IMG/VR virus record: IMGVR_UViG_3300036393_000010
Coordinates: 1-33,404 of that record
DNA from: a virus
DNA length: 33,404 bases
Direction: 5' to 3' (one strand)
Shown piece after piece: positions 21,706 to 28,827 of the stretch. The notes below the pieces were generated by a model, which saw only the letters and a program-made list of their open reading frames with translations, had not been told where the DNA came from and searched no databases. A program made the translations under genes and the position numbers. The stretch's first letter is position 1, and the number at the start of each line of letters is the position of its first letter.

Positions 21706-22622
21706 CCGAATCGAGCATGAACCCCTATCGTATCGACGGCCCGGCACTGATCAGCTTCAGTGGCGGCCGGACATCCGCGTTCATGCTCTATCAAATCCTC
21801 GAAGCCTATGACGGTCGGCTCCCCGACGACGTGCATGTTTGCTTCGCCAACACCGGCAAGGAGCGCGAGGAGACGCTTCGGTTCGTACACGAGTGCAGTG
21901 CGAGGTGGGGTGTGCTGGTTCGGTGGATCGAATGGCGTGATCGTCGGCGCCGCACGCCGGTGGAAGCCCGCTTCGAAGAGGTCGGCTTCAATAGCGCGTC
22001 CCGGAAGGGCGAGCCGTTCAAGTCTCTCGTCCAGAGTAAGAAGCGTGTGCCGAATGCGGTCGAGCGCTGGTGCACCGAACATCTCAAGGTTCAGGTGTGC
22101 TCCGATTTCATGGAGGCGCAGGGATATAGTCGGTGGACAAATGTTGTTGGCCTTCGCTCTGACGAGATGCGGCGGGTTGCCAAGAAGGTAATCCAAAATG
22201 AGGAAGCGAAACTTCGTTGGGTGACGCTCATGCCTTTGGTGAAGGCGCGCGTCGTCAAGCGGGATGTTAGGAAGTTCTGGTTCGGCAAGGATGGTATCGA
22301 CGTTTCGACCCCAGCCCATCTGCTGCCGCAGGGATTTGATCTTGGGCTTGAGGAGCACGAGGGCAATTGCACGATGTGCTTCGAAAAGGGTTGGGCGATA
22401 GCAGTCCATGAGGCGCGGCGTGATCCGGCAAATGCCGAAGATTGGGCATTGATGGAGGAACTCGGCGGCGGCCGATTTACGACCGAGTGGAGCATCCGCG
22501 ACGCTATCAGGGCCGCCGCGTCAAGCCCGTTTCTTCCGCTTGGCGATCAGTTTCGCGACTACGATGCGGAGTGCGGCGTTGGCGGCGTCGATGCGTCGAT
22601 CCGTTGCGGGCGCTCCGCATGA
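21702..22622 (+). CDS. PP-loop (PAPS-reductase-like) protein
   Basis: 306 residues. The PP-loop SFSGGRTSAFMLY (18-30) binds ATP/adenylylated substrates in PAPS reductases, DndC and tRNA thiolases. Further conserved pieces are FANTGKEREETLRFV, RWCTEHLKVQ and GNCTMCFEKG, whose cysteines could bind a metal or thiol intermediate. Phage members are annotated as PAPS-reductase-like with unknown substrate; a DNA or RNA sulfur/nucleotide reaction is inference. GTG 21702 overlaps the previous stop; ATG 21717 is an alternative. From about 21880 to 22500 the base composition is visibly less GC-rich than its neighbours, suggesting separate acquisition. Confidence 0.8.
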   Translation: MTESSMNPYRIDGPALISFSGGRTSAFMLYQILEAYDGRLPDDVHVCFANTGKEREETLRFVHECSARWGVLVRWIEWRDRRRRTPVEARFEEVGFNSASRKGEPFKSLVQSKKRVPNAVERWCTEHLKVQVCSDFMEAQGYSRWTNVVGLRSDEMRRVAKKVIQNEEAKLRWVTLMPLVKARVVKRDVRKFWFGKDGIDVSTPAHLLPQGFDLGLEEHEGNCTMCFEKGWAIAVHEARRDPANAEDWALMEELGGGRFTTEWSIRDAIRAAASSPFLPLGDQFRDYDAECGVGGVDASIRCGRSA

Positions 22623-23590
22623 ACGCCAACCTCCTCGCCCGCCTGATTGCAGCCGGCACGCCGGCCGAGCTTGTCGCCGAAGTCGCGCTCGAACTGGGGA
22701 AGGCCGCGGCATCCGAAGATGCGCTCGCCCGGCGCAGGGCTGCCGACGCTCAGAGGCAACTGAAGAAGCGCCACCGCGAAGCCGAGGAGCGAATGTCACG
22801 TGATGTCACGTGCGGTAGCGTGACGGCGCGTGACACCGCGGACGCGATCCCCCCCAATAAGAAAGCCCCCCACACCCCCAAAGAATTAACCCCCCCTACC
22901 CCCATCGGTGGAGCTGACGCTCCACCGATGCCCCCAGCGGGGGCCGGCCGGAAATCCAGGGTTCCGAGGAAGCGGAAGGCGGCGCTGCGGAAGCCGGGCA
23001 GCCGACTGTCCGAGGATTGGCAGCCCGCCGCCGTCGAAACCCTGCCGCTCGAAATCCAGGCGATCGTCGCCCAATGGCCGAAGGGTGCCTACGAGGTCAC
23101 CGGGATGCAGTTCCGCAACCACTGGCTCGCCGAAGGGCGCGCCGTCGGCGCCAAGCGGGACTGGGATCGGACATGGCACAACTGGCTGATCCGGGAGAGC
23201 GCCGCAATCCTTCGCAACGCCAAGGCCGGCATGCGGTACGACCGCGCCGCGGCGAAGGCTCCGGCCGGCTCGGCTCAGGAGACCGCCCTGTCACGGGAGG
23301 TCGACGGTATGCGGGCCGGCGAAACCGCTGAAGCGCTGGCGATCCGGGAGCGCATCCGGGCCGATGCCGGCGTTCGGACCTATGACGGCTGGATCAGGCC
23401 GTGTGCGATCTCGATCGATGGCGACGAGGTGCGGATCACCAGTTCATCGTCGTTCATGTCGGACTGGCTGAAGGAGAATTTCGGGCCCGCATTTTGCGGC
23501 GTTGCCGGCACGGTGCTCGGCCGGCCGGCCCGCGTTTTCTTCGAGGTCGTGAAGCCGCCCGACCACAGGGCCCAAAACGTCGCCGCATAG
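22619..23590 (+). CDS. Phage replication initiator-like protein (DnaA-N-like C-terminus)
   Basis: 323 residues starting MNANLLARLIAAGTPAELVA at ATGA overlap. The N-terminal helical part ends in a charged stretch (RQLKKRHREAEERMSRDV). A long Pro/Thr/Lys linker (about residues 75-120) follows, then a block typical of phage replication proteins: LSEDWQP, QFRNHWLAEGRAVGAKRDWD and RTWHNWLIRE. Near the end, YDGWIRPCAISIDGDEVRIT and SDWLKENFG resemble the DnaA N-terminal fold that recruits helicase. It probably initiates phage replication at iterons in its own gene. Confidence 0.7.
   Translation: MNANLLARLIAAGTPAELVAEVALELGKAAASEDALARRRAADAQRQLKKRHREAEERMSRDVTCGSVTARDTADAIPPNKKAPHTPKELTPPTPIGGADAPPMPPAGAGRKSRVPRKRKAALRKPGSRLSEDWQPAAVETLPLEIQAIVAQWPKGAYEVTGMQFRNHWLAEGRAVGAKRDWDRTWHNWLIRESAAILRNAKAGMRYDRAAAKAPAGSAQETALSREVDGMRAGETAEALAIRERIRADAGVRTYDGWIRPCAISIDGDEVRITSSSSFMSDWLKENFGPAFCGVAGTVLGRPARVFFEVVKPPDHRAQNVAA
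22794..22930. other. Candidate replication origin inside the initiator gene
   Basis: Four copies of a TGTCACG element form a dyad: direct copies at 22794 and 22804, inverted copies CGTGACG at 22819 and CGTGACA at 22829. Both pairs are centred at 22814.5, with 10-bp spacing within each arm. Five C-runs of 5-7 bases follow (22849-22903; G-quadruplex-capable on the other strand), with an AT-rich AAGAATTAA between them. A perfect 12-bp hairpin comes last (CATCGGTGGAGC at 22903-22914, complement at 22919-22930). This resembles the lambda O arrangement of iterons within the initiator gene. Confidence 0.55.
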
Positions 23591-23657
23591 CGTTCGACGG
23601 AATTACGGCCGGATTCGGCCGCTGGTAGGGTCGGACAGGGCGTTTGGAGTGGCGGTG

Positions 23658-24695
23658 GTGACGGACAAGGTCGAGGCGAAGAAGAAGCCTGCCGGCTGGT
23701 ACAGCAAGGAACAACGCGCGGCGCGTGCCGCGGCGCGGCAGACACGCCAGGCCGAGCGATCGGCGGACAGGGCGGCCAAGGGGGCCGCGGCTGAGCGGGC
23801 CGGCCGTTCACTCGCCCCGCTGAAGGCCTATGCGCGGGCCAGGCTGGCGCAACTGCCGCCGCGCGAACCGACGAAGCGCGGTCCGGACTATTTCCGGAAG
23901 CTGGCGCGCCACGAGGCCGAGCGCGTGCGCGGCATCCTCGAGGATGACAAGCAGAGCGCGGAGCAGCGTGTCGCCGGACCCGGCCGGCGCAAGCACCGCG
24001 TCATCGTCCCGACGAAGGAGCGGCTCGCCAAAGGCGACATGGTCGAATGGGTCAACCCGGCGGAGATCGACAGCTCGGAGCAGCCGATCGGATACACGCG
24101 GCGGTTCAAGGCGTCACACCTGGACCGGCTGTTTCAGCGCGGCCGGCTGTCATGGTGCCAGTGGTACGCCGGCGACTGGTACCGGAACAAGCATTCCGAA
24201 TGCAGCTTCGCGCTGTCGGTGGTCGGTGGATATGGCGTTCGCACCAGCGCTGGCGAGCCCAGCTACGGCCTCCCCCGTACTGAGGCCCAGCTCCGCGCAA
24301 GAATGTTGTTCATGGAGGCGCGCATAGCGTTCGGGCTCGACATGGTCGGTTTCATGGATCGCCTGCTCTTGCACGACGACATGCCGCGCTATGCCGGCCG
24401 TGCGGCTATGCGTAACGTCGATCAGATCAGGCTCGCGCTCGATCGGCTGGGCCGCTGGCTCGCTCTGCCCGTGGAGCTGCCGAATGCGCCGGAGATCAAG
24501 CGCGAGGCGCGCCCGGAACCTGTGCCGGCTAGGCGTGCGGACAAAGCGAGTTCGGCTCCCGCGATCGAGAGCGCCTTTCTCGACGAAAACGGGAACATGC
24601 TGCCGCTCGCCGATGTCGCCGAAATCATCAAGAGCCGGCTCGCCACTCCAATTGACGAAGCGGAAAATTCATGCGACAAAAACGTCAGCGTGTAG
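23658..24695 (+). CDS. DUF6456-like phage protein, about 345 residues
   Basis: The N-terminal 100 residues are Lys/Arg/Ala-rich (KKKPAGWYSKEQRAARAAAR) and probably disordered or DNA-binding. The central part (EQPIGYTRRFKASHLDRLFQ, RGRLSWCQWYAGDWYRN) followed by ARIAFGLDMVGFMDRLLL and RLALDRLGRWLAL resembles DUF6456 proteins of alphaproteobacterial phages. Several GTG starts are in frame (23649, 23655, 23658); GGAG at 23646 best fits the last two. As the final gene of the right early operon it could be a late-gene regulator, by position only. 23591-23648 shows nothing notable. Confidence 0.6.
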   Translation: MTDKVEAKKKPAGWYSKEQRAARAAARQTRQAERSADRAAKGAAAERAGRSLAPLKAYARARLAQLPPREPTKRGPDYFRKLARHEAERVRGILEDDKQSAEQRVAGPGRRKHRVIVPTKERLAKGDMVEWVNPAEIDSSEQPIGYTRRFKASHLDRLFQRGRLSWCQWYAGDWYRNKHSECSFALSVVGGYGVRTSAGEPSYGLPRTEAQLRARMLFMEARIAFGLDMVGFMDRLLLHDDMPRYAGRAAMRNVDQIRLALDRLGRWLALPVELPNAPEIKREARPEPVPARRADKASSAPAIESAFLDENGNMLPLADVAEIIKSRLATPIDEAENSCDKNVSV

Positions 24696-24735
24696 AAGTG
24701 CGTCAGCGCTCCACGTGAAACACAAAACGGATTGA

Positions 24736-25074
24736 TCAGGCTCTCGCGGCAACCACCCGCGTGATTTCCTGCGCATAGCGGTTGCGCCTCTCCCACGATG
24801 TGCTGCGATTGTAAGCGACCTGGAGCCCGATGAGCAGGTCGGCATCGACGCCGGTAAGGGCTTCCAGCTTGTAGGCGAGATCGTCGCTCACCGCGTGATC
24901 GCCCGCCAGAGCGCGGGTCAACGAAGCACGGTCCATGCCGATCAGCCTCGCCGTCCTCGCCGTGTTGAGGCCGAGCGGATTGAGCACGTTGTTCTTGATC
25001 CACGTGCCCGGATGCTGGGCGTCTCCGGGACGCACCGCCATCTCGGCTGGGTCGGTGATCTTGTAATCGCTCAT
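24736..25074 (-). CDS. higA: HigA-type antitoxin
   Basis: 112 residues starting MSDYKITDPAEMAVRPGDAQ. HigA features: HPGTWIKNNVLNPLGLNTARTARLIGMDRASLTRALAGDHAVSDDLAYKLEALTGV, an XRE HTH with RASLTRALAGD as recognition helix. The protein neutralises HigB and represses the operon. GAGGAGG precedes the ATG; the longer frame to 25122 is rejected because it crosses the operator at 25096. Toxin-first order is characteristic of higBA. A stop-to-stop gap of 40 bases (24696-24735) to the convergent DUF6456-like gene shows no clear terminator. Confidence 0.88.
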   Translation of the reverse strand: MSDYKITDPAEMAVRPGDAQHPGTWIKNNVLNPLGLNTARTARLIGMDRASLTRALAGDHAVSDDLAYKLEALTGVDADLLIGLQVAYNRSTSWERRNRYAQEITRVVAARA

Positions 25075-25095
25075 GGGCGCCTCCTCACAAGGATA

Positions 25096-25114
25096 TGTAG
25101 GGCAATGCCCTACA
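25096..25114. promoter_or_regulatory. Third HigA operator, between toxin and antitoxin
   Basis: TGTAGGGcaatgCCCTACA is a perfect 7-base inverted repeat with a 5-base spacer, the same as the two sites upstream of higB. It lies between the higB stop and the higA start, overlapping the approach to the higA ribosome site. It could tune an internal higA promoter or block read-through. Confidence 0.75.
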
Positions 25115-25118
25115 CCCT

Positions 25119-25418
25119 TCAATGATAATCCTCATAGTCGAGAAGGTGGACCTGTTGTTCCTCCTGCTTCACATGGAAGGTGAGGCGGTAGTTCGGCGTT
25201 ACGGTGAGCGCCCATTTCCCCGGATGGCCGGGCTTGAGTTCGTGCGCCTTCCAACCCGGAACGTCCCGGAGTTGGAGAGGAGAGGTCATCACGCGGATGG
25301 CTGCGATCATGTCGGAAATCTTGCGGACTTCGATGGCGCTGAGGCCTTTCACCTTCGTCAAGGTCGGGTCTTCCACCAGCGCTTTGACCCGCTTGTCACG
25401 AACTGAAATGATCTCCAT
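25119..25418 (-). CDS. higB: HigB/RelE-type toxin
   Basis: 99 residues. The pattern is RelE-superfamily HigB: a helix (ALVEDPTLTKVKGLSAIEVR), then IRVMTSPLQLRDVPGWKAHELKPGHPGKWALTVTPNYRLTFHV and VHLLDYEDYH. The basic/aromatic C-terminal strand (YRLTF, DYEDYH) is where HigB family residues cleave mRNA on the ribosome. AAGGAG is 7 bases before the ATG. It is on the strand opposite to both flanking operons, so it is an autonomous cassette. Confidence 0.85.
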   Translation of the reverse strand: MEIISVRDKRVKALVEDPTLTKVKGLSAIEVRKISDMIAAIRVMTSPLQLRDVPGWKAHELKPGHPGKWALTVTPNYRLTFHVKQEEQQVHLLDYEDYH

Positions 25419-25433
25419 GTCTCGTCTCCTTTG

Positions 25434-25497
25434 TGTAGGGTGACACCCTACACTTTATAGGAGAGATTGCAAGGGAAATGTAGGGTAGCACCCTACA
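25434..25497. promoter_or_regulatory. higBA promoter with two HigA operators
   Basis: O2 (25434-25452) is TGTAGGGtgacaCCCTACA and O1 (25479-25497) is TGTAGGGtagcaCCCTACA, both perfect 7-base arms, centres 45 bp apart. A TATAAA (-10, minus strand, 25459-25454) lies between them and the -35 position falls in O1, so HigA bound at both sites would close the promoter. O1 also ends only 9 bases before the HNH gene start on the other strand. Confidence 0.8.
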
Positions 25498-25506
25498 CTT
25501 TTGCAC

Positions 25507-25920
25507 ATGCACCAGACTAGGCCGGCCCACGACAGTTGGTACAAGACCGTCAGGTGGCAGCGGCTGCGATGGTCGATCCTGAAGCGGGACGGGTTCACCT
25601 GCCAGATGTGCGGCCGGGTCAACGGGAAGACGTCGGAACTGGTCGCCGATCATCGGACCCCTCATCGTGGTGATGAGGCGCTGTTCTGGGACGAGAACAA
25701 TCTCTGGACGCTGTGCAAATCCCCCTGCCACGACAAACATAAGCAGCGGCAGGAGCGCGGCGGCGCTCGCATCCAGAAGATCGGCCTGGACGGCTGGCCA
25801 ATCGAGGAAGAGGTGCCGGCCCAGCCCGCAGAGCCTAGCTCCGGAAAGGCGAAATCAGGGCCTTCCCGAAGGCGTCAGGCCGGGGGGGAGGGCCTGAACT
25901 CAAAGGCGTTTCGCCTCTAG
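25507..25920 (+). CDS. HNH endonuclease of the packaging module
   Basis: 137 residues. The motif is WYKTVRWQRLRWSILKRDGFTCQMCGR (C-x2-C), then VADHRTPHRGD and NLWTLCKSPCHDKHKQR, the HNH/beta-beta-alpha-metal fold with catalytic His in DH. Such nucleases placed just before the terminase cooperate in cutting concatemers in HK97-like phages. The ATG at 25507 (MHQTRPAHDSW) has no visible ribosome-binding site; a TTG at 25501 is the only nearby alternative. The C-terminal 40 residues are basic and low in structure. Confidence 0.88.
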   Translation: MHQTRPAHDSWYKTVRWQRLRWSILKRDGFTCQMCGRVNGKTSELVADHRTPHRGDEALFWDENNLWTLCKSPCHDKHKQRQERGGARIQKIGLDGWPIEEEVPAQPAEPSSGKAKSGPSRRRQAGGEGLNSKAFRL

Positions 25921-25976
25921 AGCGGCGCTGTCCAAAATCTTTCGCAAAGCCAGATTGATTATCGGAGTTGTCCAAT

Positions 25977-26369
25977 ATGGCCGCACGGGGAGCGAGGCCC
26001 AAGCCAGCTCACCTGCGGCTGGTCGACGGCACGCACAGAGCATCGAGGCACGGCGGAGCCGAGAAGGCGAAAAAGAAGGTCGAGGCGGCCGTCCAGAAGT
26101 TCGGCAAACTCGATCGTCCCAAGCATCTGAGAGGCGAAGCGCTCGCCGCCTGGAAGCGGTACATCGAGCCGGCTGGCTGGCTCGACGCTTCCCGTGAACC
26201 GGCTGCCATCGCCTTCTGCGAACTCTGGTCCGAATTTCGCTTCTGTCCGAGCCGGTTCCCGTCGTCGAAGCACGGGCAGCTCCGCGCGTACATGAGCGAA
26301 CTCGGCCTCACCGACGAACGCAATCGTGGCGGCGAAGACGAAGAAGAAAAAGACGAGTTTTTCGGCTGA
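25977..26369 (+). CDS. Terminase small subunit (P27-like)
   Basis: 130 residues starting MAARGARPKPAHLRLVDGTH, the typical opening of P27-type small terminases (R-x-P-K-P-x-x-L-x-L-x-x-G), followed by helices (LRGEALAAWKRYIEPAGWLD, AIAFCELWSEF) and a charged acidic tail (GGEDEEEKDEFFG). It recognises the packaging site and hands DNA to the large subunit. The stop overlaps the large-subunit start by 44 bases. The leader (25921-25976) shows no obvious promoter. Confidence 0.8.
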   Translation: MAARGARPKPAHLRLVDGTHRASRHGGAEKAKKKVEAAVQKFGKLDRPKHLRGEALAAWKRYIEPAGWLDASREPAAIAFCELWSEFRFCPSRFPSSKHGQLRAYMSELGLTDERNRGGEDEEEKDEFFG

Positions 26370-28176
26370 TCGCGCCACCGCGTATGCGGAGAGGGTGCTG
26401 GCCGGAGACATCGTCGCAGGGCCGCACGTGCGCAACGCATGCCGGCGTCATCTCGACGATCGGAAAAAGGGTCACCAGCGCGGCCTCAGCTTCGACGAAG
26501 AGGCCGCCGCGCGCGCCATTCGGTTCTTTGAAACGAAGCTCCGGCTCAGCGAAGGGCAGTTCGAGGGGCGGGCTTTCAAGTCGGAGCCACCGCAGGATTT
26601 CATCATCGGCTCGCTGTTCGGATGGAAGCGGGCGGACGGCACCCGTCGATTTCGTCGGGCCTATGTCGAGCAGGGAAAGGGCAACGGAAAATCCCCGCTG
26701 GCCGGCGGGATCGGGCTGTACGGACTGACGGCGGACGGCGAGGCCGGCGCCGAAATCTATTCAGGCGGCGCGACCAAGGATCAGGCGGCGATCCTCTTCC
26801 GCGACGCGGTCAAAATGGTGCGACAGTCGCCGGAGCTTCGAACCAGGCTGAAGATGAGCGGCGGCGAGGGCCGCGAATTCAACATCGCCTATCTGAGGAA
26901 CGCCTCCTTCTTCCGGCCGGTCTCGCGCGAGACGAAAAAGACGGGTTCGGGCCCGCGGCCCCATTTCGCTCTCGTCGACGAGCTGCACGAGCATGCCGAT
27001 GGCGGCATCATCGAAACTCTGGAGCGTGGTTTCAAATTCCGGCGCCAGCCACTGCTCTTTATCATCACGAACAGCGGATCGAACCGGAATTCGGCATGCT
27101 GGGTCGAGCACGAACATGCCATCCGCGTCGCGGCCGGCAACATCGATGCAAAGGATGATGACGCATTCTACGTCGGCGATGTCATCGACGACACGACGTT
27201 CGCCTATGTCTGCGCGCTGGATCCTCAGGACGATCCGCTCAATGATCCCGGCTGCCGGATAAAGGCGAATCCGCTCCTCGGCGTCACGATCACGGACGAG
27301 TATCTCGACGGCGTCGTCGCTCAGGCGAAGGCGATGCCGAGCAAGCTCAACGGTATTCTGAGGCTCCACTTCTGCGTCTGGACCGATGCCGAGAAGGCAT
27401 GGATGACGCGGGCGATCCTGGAGCCGGTGCTCGCCGACTTCGATGAAACCAAGCATCACGGCAAGACGGCGTTCGTCGGGCTCGACCTTTCGCAGAATAA
27501 GGACATCACGGCGAAAGCCGTGGTCGTTCAGACCGGTTTCGTCGAAGAAGGCGAGCACGCCGGGAAGCCAATGTTTGATGCGTGGGTTGAAGCCTGGACG
27601 CCCGGTGACACCCTCGAGGCCCGCGCTCTCGCCGACAAGGCGCCCTATGTTGAGTGGGTTCAGGCCAATCACCTGAACGCCCCCAAGGGCAAGAGCATCA
27701 GCTACCGCCATGTCGCTCAGTCGGTGGCGGAAGACGTCCACGACTTCGACATCGCGCTGCTCGCATATGATCGGTACGCCTTCCGCACCGGCTTCGAGCC
27801 GGAATGCAACGATCTCGGCCTGAGCGTCGAATTTGTGGAGCATCCTCAGGGCGGCACCAAGAAGGGGAAGCCCAGCGAGGGCATGAAACAGGCGGCCAAG
27901 GCTGCCGGTCGTGAGCCCGAGGGGCTCTGGATGCCGATGAGCGTCCGCCAATTCGAGGAGCTGGTCCTGGAGGGCCGGATCCGGATCAAGCGCAACCCCG
28001 TCGTCATCTCCGCCATCATGTCGGCCGTCACCGATGAGGATCGGTGGGGGAATTACTGGCTCGCGAAGGAGCGGGCAGTGAACAAGATCGACTGCGCGAT
28101 CGCGCTTTGCATGGCGGTCGGCGCGGCCGTCAACGGCGCTCCGGCGCAGCCCGAATATCAGATCATGTTCGTATAG
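26326..28176 (+). CDS. Terminase large subunit
   Basis: 616 residues. Terminase_1 (HK97-like) organisation. The ATPase has Walker A YVEQGKGNGKSPLAGG (K122), Walker B FALVDELHEH (D218-E219) and a coupling motif in LLFIITNSGSNRNS. The nuclease domain begins at FVGLDLSQNKDITA (about 383-396) with its first metal-binding Asp and has further acidic residues near the C-terminus (NKIDCAIAL). It translocates DNA into the prohead and cuts it. GTG start within the small-subunit tail, so expression is coupled. Confidence 0.95.
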   Translation: MAAKTKKKKTSFSADRATAYAERVLAGDIVAGPHVRNACRRHLDDRKKGHQRGLSFDEEAAARAIRFFETKLRLSEGQFEGRAFKSEPPQDFIIGSLFGWKRADGTRRFRRAYVEQGKGNGKSPLAGGIGLYGLTADGEAGAEIYSGGATKDQAAILFRDAVKMVRQSPELRTRLKMSGGEGREFNIAYLRNASFFRPVSRETKKTGSGPRPHFALVDELHEHADGGIIETLERGFKFRRQPLLFIITNSGSNRNSACWVEHEHAIRVAAGNIDAKDDDAFYVGDVIDDTTFAYVCALDPQDDPLNDPGCRIKANPLLGVTITDEYLDGVVAQAKAMPSKLNGILRLHFCVWTDAEKAWMTRAILEPVLADFDETKHHGKTAFVGLDLSQNKDITAKAVVVQTGFVEEGEHAGKPMFDAWVEAWTPGDTLEARALADKAPYVEWVQANHLNAPKGKSISYRHVAQSVAEDVHDFDIALLAYDRYAFRTGFEPECNDLGLSVEFVEHPQGGTKKGKPSEGMKQAAKAAGREPEGLWMPMSVRQFEELVLEGRIRIKRNPVVISAIMSAVTDEDRWGNYWLAKERAVNKIDCAIALCMAVGAAVNGAPAQPEYQIMFV

Positions 28177-28185
28177 GAGGCGCCC

Positions 28186-28815
28186 ATGGACCGCCTAGGT
28201 CGCGCGTATTCGTTCATCGAAATCAAAGCGGTGGACGAGGATAAGCGCATCCTCGAGGGCGTCGCCACGACGCCGACGCCGGACCGAATGCAGGACATCG
28301 TCAATCCGCTCGGCGCCCAGTTCACCCTCCCGATTCCGTTCCTGTGGCAGCATCGCCACGACGAACCGATCGGTCACGTCATCGACGCCGACGTCAAGAA
28401 GACCGGCATCCGCTTCAAGGCCCAGATTGAACAGACCGGCGAGCCGGGCAGGCTGAAGGAGCGCCTGGACGAGGCTTGGCAGTCCCTCAAGCTGAAGCTT
28501 GTGCGCGCGACCTCGATCGGCTTCGCGCCGCTCAAATGGTCGTTCCTCGAGAATGGCGGCGGCATCGAATATGAGGAGTGGGACTGGCTGGAACTGTCCG
28601 CCGTCACCATCCCCGCGCAACCTGAGGCCGTGATCACGGCCGTCAAGCAGTTCGACCGCATCTATCGGGAGGCCGCTGGCGTCCCGGAATTCGAAATTCC
28701 CGTCGCACCAAAGGATCGCGCCGCGTCCGGCGCATACGCTCCGGTGGTGAAGATGGGTGTGACCGCCCGCGACGGGGCTCCCTTCATCCTGAAGAAAATT
28801 CACCCTCCAGTCTAA
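28186..28815 (+). CDS. HK97-family prohead protease
   Basis: 209 residues. FLWQHRHDEPIGHV provides the catalytic-type histidine (H56/H58) and LVRATSIGFAP the nucleophile Ser110, the U35 herpesvirus-like serine protease pattern. It cleaves the capsid's N-terminal delta domain during head maturation. AGGAGG precedes the ATG. It lies directly before the capsid gene with 12 bases between. Confidence 0.92.
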   Translation: MDRLGRAYSFIEIKAVDEDKRILEGVATTPTPDRMQDIVNPLGAQFTLPIPFLWQHRHDEPIGHVIDADVKKTGIRFKAQIEQTGEPGRLKERLDEAWQSLKLKLVRATSIGFAPLKWSFLENGGGIEYEEWDWLELSAVTIPAQPEAVITAVKQFDRIYREAAGVPEFEIPVAPKDRAASGAYAPVVKMGVTARDGAPFILKKIHPPV

Positions 28816-28827
28816 GGACACCCGAAA

